A stretch of 60,688 bases of DNA from an uncultured Bacteroidota bacterium (GTDB taxonomy: Bacteria; Bacteroidota; Bacteroidia; Bacteroidales; P3). The DNA is taken from the NCBI GenBank assembly GCA_902775135.1, contig CACYKY010000013.1, positions 1 to 60,688 on the forward strand. The letters are read 5' to 3'. The position numbers and the translations under genes were made by a program. Of the stretch, positions 41,971 through 50,152 are shown piece by piece. Every line of letters begins with the position of its first letter. Position 1 is the stretch's first letter. Under the pieces are notes generated by a model. That model had not been told where the DNA came from. It was given only the letters and a program-made list of their open reading frames with translations, and did not search any database.

Positions 41971-42738
41971 CTATTCGGGATTGATTTCTATCAACTCCAC
42001 TTCGAACACAAGGGTCGATCCGGCAGGGATATTGCCCATGTCGCGCATGCCGTAGCCCAGGTTGTAGGGGATATAGAGCATGTACTTCGAACCCTCGTCC
42101 ATCAGCTGCAAACCCTCGGTCCATCCGGGGATGACCTGGTTCAGGGGGAAGGTCAGCGGCTCGCCGCGCTCCACGCTGCTGTCGAAGGTCTTGCCGTCGA
42201 TGAGTTTTCCGGTGTAGTGCACCTTCACCCGGTCGGTGGCTTTGGGATGCTTGCCGTTGCCGTCGCGGAGCTTACGGTATTTTAGACCGCTCTTGGTGGT
42301 GTACACCGACTTGTTGTTGCTGATTTCCTTCATGAATTTTTCGCCCTTCTCAATGTTCTCGCGGCCAGCAGCCTGGCTGCGATCCACAAAGGCTTGCTGG
42401 AAGCGCTGCAGCAGGGGTCTGGCGGTCTCGTCGCCAAAACGGGGCTGGGCGATGCTGCACTCTATCAGGGCCAATCCGGCCATGCGGCCGTCGATGCCCA
42501 GCTGCTGGGCGTTCCACTGGTTGTACATATCGCGTCCGATGGCGTAGGATGCCGAATCGTTGAAGGTAACGGGAGCGGCACGGAGTTGGTCGTAGGCTTC
42601 GGCTTTGGCCTTCAGCTCGTTGTACTGGGCCTCGGTCATGGTGACTTTGCCTTTCTTGATTTTCACCTCCTGCCCTTGGGCGGCGACGCCGCAGAGCAGC
42701 GCTGCACCTATGGCGGCGATGACGATGGTCTTCTTCAT
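41971..42738 (-). CDS. Exported FKBP-type peptidyl-prolyl isomerase
   Basis: 255 residues from the ATG at 42738; the frame opens at 42780 inside a hairpin. Signal peptide (MKKTIVIAAIGAALLCGVAA). A helical dimerisation domain (residues about 25-140) precedes an FKBP domain: TKSGLKYRKLRDGNGKHP, VKVHYTGKLIDGKTFDSSVERG, FPLNQVIPGWTEGLQLMDEGS, LYIPYNLGYGM, IPAGSTLVFEVELIEI. This is the FkpA/Mip layout for a periplasmic folding helper. The spacing of the aromatic pocket residues is normal. It is probably transcribed with aroC and the DUF4369 gene downstream. Confidence 0.94.
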   Translation of the reverse strand: MKKTIVIAAIGAALLCGVAAQGQEVKIKKGKVTMTEAQYNELKAKAEAYDQLRAAPVTFNDSASYAIGRDMYNQWNAQQLGIDGRMAGLALIECSIAQPRFGDETARPLLQRFQQAFVDRSQAAGRENIEKGEKFMKEISNNKSVYTTKSGLKYRKLRDGNGKHPKATDRVKVHYTGKLIDGKTFDSSVERGEPLTFPLNQVIPGWTEGLQLMDEGSKYMLYIPYNLGYGMRDMGNIPAGSTLVFEVELIEINPE

Positions 42739-42759
42739 GGATCTCTCTTTCCTATAATG

Positions 42760-42791
42760 GAAGATGCGACATGCCGTCATGTCGCATCTTC
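42760..42791. terminator. 14-bp perfect hairpin between buk and the FKBP gene
   Basis: GAAGATGCGACATG (42760-42773) pairs with 42778-42791 around a 4-base loop. On the plus strand a T-rich tail follows; on the minus strand, the direction of both flanking genes, no T-run follows. It may be a factor-dependent terminator or processing site for buk, or a 5' stabiliser for the FKBP message. Confidence 0.6.
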
Positions 42792-42807
42792 GGTTTCTTG
42801 TTTCTTT

Positions 42808-43899
42808 TTATTTGTATTCTTTCACTTCCACGCCGTCGAGGACTTCCTTGCCGCAGATGGCGAGGGCGAGCATCTCGTTCTCTCCCTTGTACACCTTCAC
42901 GGGGGCAATCCAGTCAATCTTCTCGGTGATCTGGGCCATCCAGGGCTTGCTGTAGGCAATGCCGCCGGTGAGGAGGATGGCGTCCACTTTGCCGTTCACC
43001 ACAGCGGCTAGACGGCTGATCTCCATAGCCACCTGATAGCAGAAGGCATCCACGAGGAGTTTGCACTTTTCGTCGCCGGCGAGGGCGCGTTTCTCCACCT
43101 CGTAGGCGTCGTTGGTGCCCAGGTAGGCCACAAAGCCGCCTTCGGCGGTGACCATCTTCTTCAGCTTGGCCTCGTCATACTTGCCGCTGCAGGCCACCTC
43201 GATGAGCTTGGAGGCGTTGATGGAGCCGCAACGGGTGGGGGAGAAGGCACCGAGGCCGCAGAGGGCACGGTTCACTTCCACGCAGCGGCCGTGCTGGTGC
43301 ACGCCGACGCTGACGCCGCCGCCCATGTGGGCGATGATGAGGTTCAGGTCCTCATAGTGTTTGCCGAGCTCGCGGGCATAGAGCTTGGCGGTCATTTTCT
43401 GGTTCAGACAGTGCCAGATGACGCCTTCGTGGCTGGGGTCGAGGTCAAACTCGGGGTGACCCGAGATCTTGGCGTATTCCGGACGCTCGTCGACGATGCC
43501 CGGGTCGGCGATGTAGGCGCACTCAAGGCCAATCTCCTTGGCAATGGCGTCGCTGATGAGGGCGCCGAGGTTGCAGGCATGCTTGCCCTGGATACCGGCG
43601 TGGCACTCCTCTTTCATGAGGTCGTTCACGCGGTAGCAACCGCTCTCGCAGGGGCGGGTGAGACCACCGCGACCCATGACGACGGCTATTTCGTCGGTGC
43701 CGATACCATGACGCTTCACCATGTCGAGGATGGCGGACTTGCGATAGTCGAACTGGTCAGCTACTTCGTGGAACTTCTGGATCTCCTCGATGGGGTGGGA
43801 GAGGTTCTCGGTGAAAACTTCGGTTTCGCCATCATAGATGGCGGCTTTGGTCGATGTGGCACCAGGGTTGATTACCAGCGTGTACTTTTTGTTGCTCAT
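42808..43899 (-). CDS. buk: Butyrate kinase
   Basis: 363 residues. The acetate/butyrate kinase fold: VINPGATSTKAAIYDG at the N-terminus, VVMGRGGLTRP, LGALISDAIAKEIG, IIAHMGGGVSVGVHQHGR, and LTGGIAYSKPW near the C-terminus. The length and ISGHPEFDLDPSHEGVIWHCLNQK favour butyrate or branched-chain acid kinase over acetate kinase. It makes ATP from butyryl-phosphate. The usual partner phosphotransbutyrylase is not adjacent. It has its own promoter (43938). Confidence 0.93.
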   Translation of the reverse strand: MSNKKYTLVINPGATSTKAAIYDGETEVFTENLSHPIEEIQKFHEVADQFDYRKSAILDMVKRHGIGTDEIAVVMGRGGLTRPCESGCYRVNDLMKEECHAGIQGKHACNLGALISDAIAKEIGLECAYIADPGIVDERPEYAKISGHPEFDLDPSHEGVIWHCLNQKMTAKLYARELGKHYEDLNLIIAHMGGGVSVGVHQHGRCVEVNRALCGLGAFSPTRCGSINASKLIEVACSGKYDEAKLKKMVTAEGGFVAYLGTNDAYEVEKRALAGDEKCKLLVDAFCYQVAMEISRLAAVVNGKVDAILLTGGIAYSKPWMAQITEKIDWIAPVKVYKGENEMLALAICGKEVLDGVEVKEYK

Positions 43900-43937
43900 T
43901 GTATTATGGTATTAATTATTATTATCAAAAATCAAGT

Positions 43938-43946
43938 GCAAAGATA
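43938..43946 (-). promoter_or_regulatory. TAnnTTTG promoter of buk
   Basis: TATCTTTGC on the minus strand, 39 nt upstream of the buk ATG. Confidence 0.7.
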
Positions 43947-44131
43947 ATAAAAAAAAACAGATTTATACAAAGAATTTATCAACTTTGTTTCTCATAAGTT
44001 GCAATGTACTGATAGTCAACATGTATATTTTCAATCCCTGCCCTTCGGGTGCCGTCAGGCGGCAAGAGTCACCACCTCCGTGCTGCCTCATGCCGCCTGT
44101 CGGCTGCACTCATTTGCTGATGACCGGGTCC

Positions 44132-45295
44132 CTATTCCACACGCTGTCCTCGGCTGTTGAGGAGTATGCCCCGATTGTAGTGCGTAAAGCAGAGGTAAAG
44201 GTCCTTGTCCACAGCCTCTATCCTCACATACGACGGCGGGGTGACAACATGCCCGTCGGGCGACATGAGGCCGTACCATCCTAATTCCGCCTCGTAGCGC
44301 AGGCAGGTGGCCACAGCCTTGCGCGTGGGGCGCTCGTCGCTGTCATAGGTCACGTAGTCGTCATCGTCGTCCGTGGCGTTGGGATAGAGAACCTCGCGGG
44401 TGTCGTATTGCATCAGCTCCGCTTCGTCTATCTCGTTCTTGCACTTCAGGCGGCCGTCTATGCCGAAGGTGCTCTTCGTGTGGTCGCTGTTGATGGCGTA
44501 GATGACGGTGTCGTCGATTTCGAGCGAGGCCGGGGTGAGGGGGATGACGGTGTCCAGGTGGAAGGTGAGGACGGCCTCTTGGTTGTCCAGGCGGACATGC
44601 CAGAAGGTGTCTATCGGGAGGATACTCTCATATCGGGGTTCGATGACCCAATCGCCCTGATGGTCTATGAGGCCCATGTGCTGGCCGTTGCTGTCGTACA
44701 CGGCGCACAATCCGTTGCGGAAGACGAAGTCTTTCCCGTCACCCACGTAGCCGAACCTTTTTCCCATGGCCGGCTGCCCTTGGTCGTCGATGAACATGAT
44801 TTTCCCCTCTATCACCACCGCCGCCAGACCTTCCGAGAAGATCCAGGCGTGGCTGTATTGCGGTTTCACCACCAGGTGTCCGTCCCTTAGGTGGAAGTAT
44901 CCGCGCTGCTGGCCGTCGCTGTAGCACACCAGCGAGTCGCCCTCCTTGGGCCCGACCACCCATTCTACATCCTTCACCAGCTTCTTGCCTTTGGCATTGG
45001 CCACATAGCCTAAGTCGTTGTACATCGAGCCGTAGAACACCAGGTCGTCCGTCAGCCTGTCCTGAACATAGTATTCGTCGTCGTCACTGCTGAACAGGCT
45101 GCTGGGACTCCAATCCAGTTCGTCCAACAATTCCACTGCTGCTCGCAGCGTCCAGAAGATGACCGCCAGCGCGAAGCCGGTGCCCACGATGCGCCGCAGC
45201 ATGCGGCTGTACTTCGTACTGTCGTTTTTCATGCCGAAGAGTGTCGCCACCCAGTCCACTACCGTTGTGAATACGGATTTGATCTTTTTCATCAT
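44132..45295 (-). CDS. WG-repeat membrane protein
   Basis: 387 residues. One membrane helix (VGTGFALAVIFWTLRAAVELL, about residues 37-57) follows a basic N-terminal cytoplasmic stretch; the rest is outside. Several WG/KWG-type repeats are visible: GYFHLRDGHLVVKPQYSHAWIFSEGLAAVVIEGKIMFIDDQG, MGLIDHQGDWVIEPRYESI, and GWYGLMSPDGHVVTPPSY. WG repeats form beta-rich ligand or protein-binding structures. A DDDDDY segment separates the last two. Role unknown; probably an envelope protein, transcribed alone. Confidence 0.82.
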   Translation of the reverse strand: MMKKIKSVFTTVVDWVATLFGMKNDSTKYSRMLRRIVGTGFALAVIFWTLRAAVELLDELDWSPSSLFSSDDDEYYVQDRLTDDLVFYGSMYNDLGYVANAKGKKLVKDVEWVVGPKEGDSLVCYSDGQQRGYFHLRDGHLVVKPQYSHAWIFSEGLAAVVIEGKIMFIDDQGQPAMGKRFGYVGDGKDFVFRNGLCAVYDSNGQHMGLIDHQGDWVIEPRYESILPIDTFWHVRLDNQEAVLTFHLDTVIPLTPASLEIDDTVIYAINSDHTKSTFGIDGRLKCKNEIDEAELMQYDTREVLYPNATDDDDDYVTYDSDERPTRKAVATCLRYEAELGWYGLMSPDGHVVTPPSYVRIEAVDKDLYLCFTHYNRGILLNSRGQRVE

Positions 45296-45742
45296 AATGC
45301 TTACTTTTTTTTTGTTATTAAAAATTTTTTGTAAAACTAGTCATTTCCAATCACCTGCGCAAGCGCCGCACCCCCTCTTTCCGCAAACCCCGCCTCCTGT
45401 TGTACGAACAGTCCTCCTGCCGTACAAACTGCCTCGCCCTCCCTTGTTCCTTCCTCGCCCCTCATTGTTCAATTTCATACATATAGAGCCCCCCAATGTC
45501 AAAAATCTATCATCCCCCCACTCAAAAAGTTGACTTTTTTTTCAATAACTGAGTTTTATCAATGCAACATAATCTCAATGGAACCAAGCGAAGAATTCTA
45601 CGCATTTATAAGCCACAAGCGGGAGGATGATTCGATTATATTGGAAAGAATGTAGAATTGTTAAATATGCATAATTTTATATGCGAAGTAATATAGATAG
45701 AAAAATATTATGTAATTTTGCATTCGATATAATATAATTTCC
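45296..45742. other. Gene-free divergent spacer
   Basis: 447 bp, C/T-rich then strongly AT-rich after 45,530. It contains AATCTATCAT (45504-45513), a sequence that recurs as an inverted repeat at 50024-50074, and the hipB-like promoter at 45713. No supported gene. Confidence 0.5.
45713..45721 (+). promoter_or_regulatory. TAnnTTTG promoter of 45743-45949
   Basis: TAATTTTGC, 22 nt before the ATG. Confidence 0.6.
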
Positions 45743-45949
45743 ATGATGGCAAAAACACAGTTATCGGCAGTTGTGAAGGCGTTACGCAAGGAGTACGGCC
45801 TCACGCAGGAGGACCTGGCTATGAAATCGGGAGTAGGACTCTGTTTTGTGCGCAATCTTGAGCAAGGGAAACCTTCGCTGAGGATGGACAAGGTAAACCA
45901 GCTCCTTGACCTGTTCAACTATGAACTAACGGCCACGAAGAAGGTATGA
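45743..45949 (+). CDS. HipB-like helix-turn-helix protein, orphan
   Basis: 68 residues, entirely one XRE helix-turn-helix: QLSAVVKALRKEYGLTQEDLAMKSGVGLCFVRNLEQGKPSLRMDKVNQLLDLFNYEL. This is the y4mF/HipB type that normally lies upstream of a HipA kinase toxin. No hipA follows; the next genes are on the other strand. It may be the antitoxin remnant of a lost pair or a stand-alone regulator. An alternative start is the second Met, one codon later. Confidence 0.85.
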   Translation: MMAKTQLSAVVKALRKEYGLTQEDLAMKSGVGLCFVRNLEQGKPSLRMDKVNQLLDLFNYELTATKKV

Positions 45950-46017
45950 GACAGGCTGAAATATATCGCAAAACCATACTTGCTGGTCGAATCACAAATC
46001 ACTAAACATTAGTTCTT

Positions 46018-46656
46018 TTAGTTCTGGTTGAGATTCCAATCCCATTCGTCCGGGCGATGCGTTACGAGGGTGGGCTCGATGGCGGCCTGCTCTTCGGGAG
46101 CAAGCTCGTCTTCGGGCTCGCAGCATTCGGAGGTGCCTATGCCGGTGTCCTCGCGCAGCAGACCGTAGACGAGGGCGTCGTAGTATACGCCGTCACCCTT
46201 GCTCACGGTCCGACGCAGCGTGGCTTCGAGCACAAAGCCCACCTTCTCCACCATGCGGGCGGAGGCCCGGTTGGGATGGTACACAATGGCTGTCAGTCGG
46301 TCGAAACTCCGGCGGCGGAAGGCCGTCTCCACCATCTGGCGCACAGCCTCGGTGCCCACTCCCATGTGGCAGGCTTCGCTGACGAGCATGCAGCCCACAT
46401 GGCCGTCGCCGCTCCGCACCCCATCCTGGCGCACCACCTGCACATGCCCCACAAGCCGACCGTCGAGGAACACCGCCCTGTAGAAGTCGCCGTTGTAATC
46501 TTCGCCCACCTGCATCCTTTTCAGCTGCCGTTGGGCCTCACTAATATCGGTACAGCGGAGCTCCTCGTCCTCATAGGTGAAGTCCACGTGCTCCATCATC
46601 TCTATATAGCTGTTGGCATCCTTTGTTGTCCAAGGTTTCAATGTGATGTTCATCAT
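46018..46656 (-). CDS. GNAT acetyltransferase (RimJ/RimL-like)
   Basis: 212 residues. The GNAT core is visible: motif D/A region FYRAVFLDGRLVGHVQVV, the acetyl-CoA loop VSEACHMGVGTEAVRQMV (variant of Q/RxxGxG/A), and motif B RLTAIVYHPNRASARMVEKVGFVLEATLRR. The C-terminal 40 residues are an acidic tail (EPEDELAPEEQAA). These enzymes acetylate protein N-termini or small amines. It overlaps the upstream GNAT gene by 4 bp and ends the pseudokinase-AAA operon. Confidence 0.88.
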   Translation of the reverse strand: MMNITLKPWTTKDANSYIEMMEHVDFTYEDEELRCTDISEAQRQLKRMQVGEDYNGDFYRAVFLDGRLVGHVQVVRQDGVRSGDGHVGCMLVSEACHMGVGTEAVRQMVETAFRRRSFDRLTAIVYHPNRASARMVEKVGFVLEATLRRTVSKGDGVYYDALVYGLLREDTGIGTSECCEPEDELAPEEQAAIEPTLVTHRPDEWDWNLNQN

Positions 46657-47303
46657 TCTTCGTCAAAGAATTTGCGTATAAGATTGATCCTTTCGGCCAT
46701 CTCTGCCGTGAGTTCGGGGGTGTTGGATGTGGGCTCGGGGAGGAGTATGCCGTATACTTTTTCGTCCATGACTTCCAGCCCCTTGCGGACGCCGTTGCGC
46801 ACAGTGCCCTCATAGGCGAACCCGTTCTTCTCGAGCACCCGCACAGCAGCGGGGTTGTCGCCTATGACGCTGGCCTGCAGACGTTCGAAGCTGCCCTTGT
46901 GGACAAACTCGCCGTCATGGTAGCATTGCAGCGCCTCGCGCACCGCCATCCCTACGGCTTGCGAGCCTATGCCCTGTCCGCAGTATTCGGGCAGCAGTAT
47001 CACCCGCAGGATGCCCGTACGGCGGTATACGCCCCCGCAGCGCGACACATTGAGGCAGCCTGCCGTCTCGCCTTCCACCTCTATGGCATAGTGCAGCTCG
47101 TCGCCCCACAGCAGGCTGTCCACCATCCCCATTATCCAGCGGCATTCGCACCCCTCCGTGTAGCATTCCGGCAGCCATCCGTCGGTGAGCCTGTGGTCGC
47201 CCCGCTGCGTCAGCTCCACGAAGGCCTCCCTGTCCCGCTTGCTGAGACACCACTGCCGCAGCTTGACAAAGTGAAACCGGTATATATCGCGTTCGCGCTC
47301 CAT
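46653..47303 (-). CDS. GNAT acetyltransferase
   Basis: 216 residues. GNAT core: LHYAIEVEGETAGCLNVSRCGGVYRRTGILRVILLPEYCGQGIGSQAVGMAV (acetyl-CoA loop CGQGIG), then FERLQASVIGDNPAAVRVLEKNGFAYEGTVRNGV. It is related in layout to the next gene (46018) and the two overlap, so the pair may be an old tandem duplication. It lies 8 nt after the second YbjN-like gene in a five-gene operon. Its substrate is unknown. Confidence 0.88.
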   Translation of the reverse strand: MERERDIYRFHFVKLRQWCLSKRDREAFVELTQRGDHRLTDGWLPECYTEGCECRWIMGMVDSLLWGDELHYAIEVEGETAGCLNVSRCGGVYRRTGILRVILLPEYCGQGIGSQAVGMAVREALQCYHDGEFVHKGSFERLQASVIGDNPAAVRVLEKNGFAYEGTVRNGVRKGLEVMDEKVYGILLPEPTSNTPELTAEMAERINLIRKFFDEE

Positions 47304-47311
47304 CTGTTCTG

Positions 47312-47689
47312 CTATTCGTATTGTTCGTAAGTGGTCTTTGCCTGGCTAACCAATCGTACAGCATGTTCAAGCTGGTACTTGAGCTCTTCGTCATTCTCGA
47401 AGAGAAACTCGATAGTGGCCACCACACTAGAGCCCGCAATATAGTATTTGTTGTGTTTCAGCCGTTCGTTGAGGCTATTGCAGCGTTCAAGCACCTGCTG
47501 GCGCTCACTGTCAGGAACGTTTTTCACCACAGGGACCAACACAATGCAGTCGTCGGGCGATTTCTCGTTGTAGCAGATGTGGACGTCATGCATCTGGAAT
47601 CGTATTTCGATGATGAGGTCGTCCACCTCCGTCACCTTGAAATGCAATTGCTGACATGCGTCGGTCAGCCGGTCGCGAAGCGTTCTCAT
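47312..47689 (-). CDS. YbjN-like protein (second copy)
   Basis: 125 residues from the ATG at 47689; the frame extends upstream only as overlap with the previous gene. It has the chaperone-like alpha/beta layout: LRDRLTDACQQLHFKVTEVDDLIIEIRFQMHDVHICYNEKSPDDCIVLVPVV, then a helix and IAGSSVVATIEFLFENDEELKYQLEHAVRLVSQAKTTYEQ. YbjN and type III secretion chaperones share this fold, and the layout suggests a protein-binding role. It overlaps 47686-48096 by 4 bp; the two probably form a heterodimer. Confidence 0.75.
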   Translation of the reverse strand: MRTLRDRLTDACQQLHFKVTEVDDLIIEIRFQMHDVHICYNEKSPDDCIVLVPVVKNVPDSERQQVLERCNSLNERLKHNKYYIAGSSVVATIEFLFENDEELKYQLEHAVRLVSQAKTTYEQYE

Positions 47690-48096
47690 GCTACTTCCTC
47701 CTCTCTTTCTGTGTCGAAGTCGCCACGAAGTACGCGGTTGAAAGTGTGGGCCGCACTCTGGAGCACTCGAATGGCAAATTCGAGCAACTCCTCGAGGTTG
47801 ACCCACTCGAACATCGGGTACTCAAACGTCGCCCATACCATCTCCTCAGCGTAGGTGATCTTGGCATATTTGATGATATTGTTGACTTGGTTGATGACGG
47901 GCATCAACAACTCGGCGTTGTCGTCGGTTGCCGCGAAGATGTTGGGTATGGAAAGAAACAGGAAATTCTCGTCGCTTTCATCATAGTTGTAGAGGTAGTT
48001 CATCTCTTCATACTCGAAATGGTAGCAGTGACCACCGAATTCGTCTACCGTGAAGCCCAGATTGTCAAGGGCTTTTAGAATGTCATTTTTTTTCAT
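47686..48096 (-). CDS. YbjN-like protein (first copy)
   Basis: 136 residues: ILKALDNLGFTVDEFGGHCYHFEYEEMNYLYNYDESDENFLFLSIPNIF, a helix, then YAEEMVWATFEYPMFEWVNLEELLEFAIRVLQSAAHTFNRVL. The order beta-sheet, helix, strand, C-terminal helix matches the YbjN/secretion-chaperone-like fold. It lies 30 nt after the pseudokinase-AAA gene. Two such proteins next to an AAA ATPase suggest adaptor or chaperone subunits for it; this is inference. Confidence 0.75.
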   Translation of the reverse strand: MKKNDILKALDNLGFTVDEFGGHCYHFEYEEMNYLYNYDESDENFLFLSIPNIFAATDDNAELLMPVINQVNNIIKYAKITYAEEMVWATFEYPMFEWVNLEELLEFAIRVLQSAAHTFNRVLRGDFDTEREEEVA

Positions 48097-48126
48097 GATT
48101 TTAATGGTTTTAGAGGATTAATAATT

Positions 48127-49953
48127 TTAAGGAATGTTATATCCTATTTTTTTTCTCGCTGGCTTTCCGCATGCCACGAATTCGTCGCGCTGCCGCTCAT
48201 ATTCCCTTATCTCGTTGGGATTCACCGACGGACGGCATTCTCCTATGGTCTGCTCCACGCATTCCTGGGTGATTTCGGGTTTTACCGTTTCGTCGTCCAG
48301 ACAAGCTCGGAAGATGCGACGTGAGCTGACTTTCACTATCTTGGCGATGTCGGCAGCGGTGTAGCCTTCTGTCTGGTGAGCCAATGCCGAGGTGTCGATA
48401 GTTGATGCATGCGGACGCTTCCCGAGTTCATATTCGAAGAGTTCGCGTCGGTCGTTGTCGTTTGGCAATCCAATGTATATGACCTGTTCGATGCGGCCGG
48501 GACGCAGGATGGCTCTGTCCACGCTCCCAATGCGATTGGTGGTGCCTATCACATAGACTTTCTTCTCCACACAATTGTTCAGTTGGGTAAGAAACTCTGC
48601 CACCTCACCCGCTTGGTGGTTCATGTCGTCGACCGTGCGGGTAGGACACACCGCATCAATCTCGTCAATCATCAGGAGGCATCCCTTGGGGTTCCTCTTG
48701 GCTTTCTCCTCGGCCTGTGCGAAAAGGTCCGCAATCATCGCCTGCGAGCCGTGAATGTAGATGGACCCCAACGAGCTGGGACTCACATAGCAGTATTCCA
48801 TACCGCATTCTTCTGCCAGCCGCTCTACGATGTAGGTCTTCCCGTTGCCCGGAGGGCCATAGAGTATCATGTTGGGCGGCTCGATGCCCAGGGCCTGTGC
48901 CAGGTCCCGGTTTTTGATGATGTCCACGAAATCGGTCTTGAGTTCGCTCTTCAGGGTATCCATCCCGGCCACCGCCCCGAAGCCCTTCCCTTGCCGCACT
49001 CCGATGCTCACATTCAGCGCTGCACTTTGTGTGGCATCCGGTTGTTGTTTGTCCTCTCTTTCCCGGCTGCAGGAGGGAGTATGTGATACCGGGGTCTTCT
49101 CTTTGCCGATAATGCTGTTGAACTCGGCGGCAAACTGTTTCACGTTCCGAAACCGGACTGCGGCGCGGCGGTGGATGGCTTTGAGGATTAAAGGACGGAA
49201 TTTCTCCGGTATGCCTTCAAGGTCGGGCTCGCTTTTCTTCACCCTTTCCTGGATCTGTGCCGCTGTCAGTCCTTCGGCGACGGGATAGGGATAGCGGCCG
49301 GTGAACATGTAGGCTAAGAGCATGCCGAGGGCGTAGACATCCGTTGTGCTGTCGAAGATGCCGTAGAACGACTCCGGCGGACAGCAGCAGGGGTTCAATG
49401 TGGTGGTGTCCAGCCAAGGTTTGCCGTTGCAACAAGGGCCTGCATGGTCGAGGCCGCCAATGCGGATGATGGGGCCTCCGTGTCCATCGCCAATCAGTTT
49501 GACCGTCTGCGGACAGAGGTTGAAATGGCCGCCGTCCGAAACCTCCGCCAGTTCCTGCAGGGCCTCTACGATCATCCCCATCTCCTGCACCAGCCGCCAT
49601 TCGCCAGCAATGGCGATGGCTGTCAACTCTGCCATCGTGTTCGCATAATAGTACTCTTGGGTAAACCAAGCCAGCTCTCGTTCACCCATCACCGTCCGCC
49701 CGGCTTCTATCAGACGGGAGAAGTATTTTCCCGTCAGCCGCTCCAGCAGCCAGGCTTCACGGGGCATGGGCTTGTGGCTGGAGCTGACCATCTCGTCGGT
49801 GAAGAGCGTCGGAGGTGTCTGCTCCACATCGTAGACGGTCAGCACCACCTTGCTACCCTCATATTTGGCGTCATACACCTCGCGGTAGCCGCAGCTCTCG
49901 CGGCGCTTCCCAACGACATACTTGTCGAACTTCTTTCGTGCTTTCAGTATCAT
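48127..49953 (-). CDS. Pseudokinase fused to an AAA ATPase
   Basis: 608 residues. Residues about 1-285 are a eukaryotic-like kinase domain: DVYALGMLLAYMFTGRYPY (subdomain IX) is clear, but the HRD-like site reads HFN, the DFG region reads GLD, and no glycine loop is seen, so it is probably a pseudokinase. After a polar linker, residues about 325-565 form a classic AAA domain: Walker A GPPGNGKT, Walker B CLLMIDEIDAV, sensor 1 VIGTTNR, and LRPGRIEQVIYIGLP, of the FtsH/Cdc48 group. No membrane segment is present. It heads the operon with YbjN-like and GNAT genes and is divergent from 50153. Confidence 0.88.
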   Translation of the reverse strand: MILKARKKFDKYVVGKRRESCGYREVYDAKYEGSKVVLTVYDVEQTPPTLFTDEMVSSSHKPMPREAWLLERLTGKYFSRLIEAGRTVMGERELAWFTQEYYYANTMAELTAIAIAGEWRLVQEMGMIVEALQELAEVSDGGHFNLCPQTVKLIGDGHGGPIIRIGGLDHAGPCCNGKPWLDTTTLNPCCCPPESFYGIFDSTTDVYALGMLLAYMFTGRYPYPVAEGLTAAQIQERVKKSEPDLEGIPEKFRPLILKAIHRRAAVRFRNVKQFAAEFNSIIGKEKTPVSHTPSCSREREDKQQPDATQSAALNVSIGVRQGKGFGAVAGMDTLKSELKTDFVDIIKNRDLAQALGIEPPNMILYGPPGNGKTYIVERLAEECGMEYCYVSPSSLGSIYIHGSQAMIADLFAQAEEKAKRNPKGCLLMIDEIDAVCPTRTVDDMNHQAGEVAEFLTQLNNCVEKKVYVIGTTNRIGSVDRAILRPGRIEQVIYIGLPNDNDRRELFEYELGKRPHASTIDTSALAHQTEGYTAADIAKIVKVSSRRIFRACLDDETVKPEITQECVEQTIGECRPSVNPNEIREYERQRDEFVACGKPARKKIGYNIP

Positions 49954-50023
49954 AGCTTGCCTCCTTTCTTTTGGTTTGGTAGTGGAAATTGTGTCTGCCT
50001 TTAAAGACCCCGACAGGAGCCCG

Positions 50024-50074
50024 AATCTATCATCGCATATGAAAAAAAAATTTTTTGAAGGGGAATGATAGATT
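50024..50074. promoter_or_regulatory. Inverted repeat AATCTATCAT / ATGATAGATT in the divergent spacer
   Basis: 10-bp arms at 50024-50033 and 50065-50074 flank an A/T block. It lies between the pseudokinase-AAA gene and 50153-51139, so one regulator could act on both. The same 10-mer occurs at 45504-45513. Confidence 0.55.
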
Positions 50075-50152
50075 TATATGTATAAAGGCATCTTTTATTA
50101 TTAAGGACTGTCGCATGCGGCAGCATTTTTTAATCATTAAAACCTTTATCTT

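Noticed and set aside
43985..44284. 99-codon plus-strand open frame between buk and the WG-repeat gene
   Set aside because: Its second half is antisense to the WG-repeat gene and the translation has no recognisable features.
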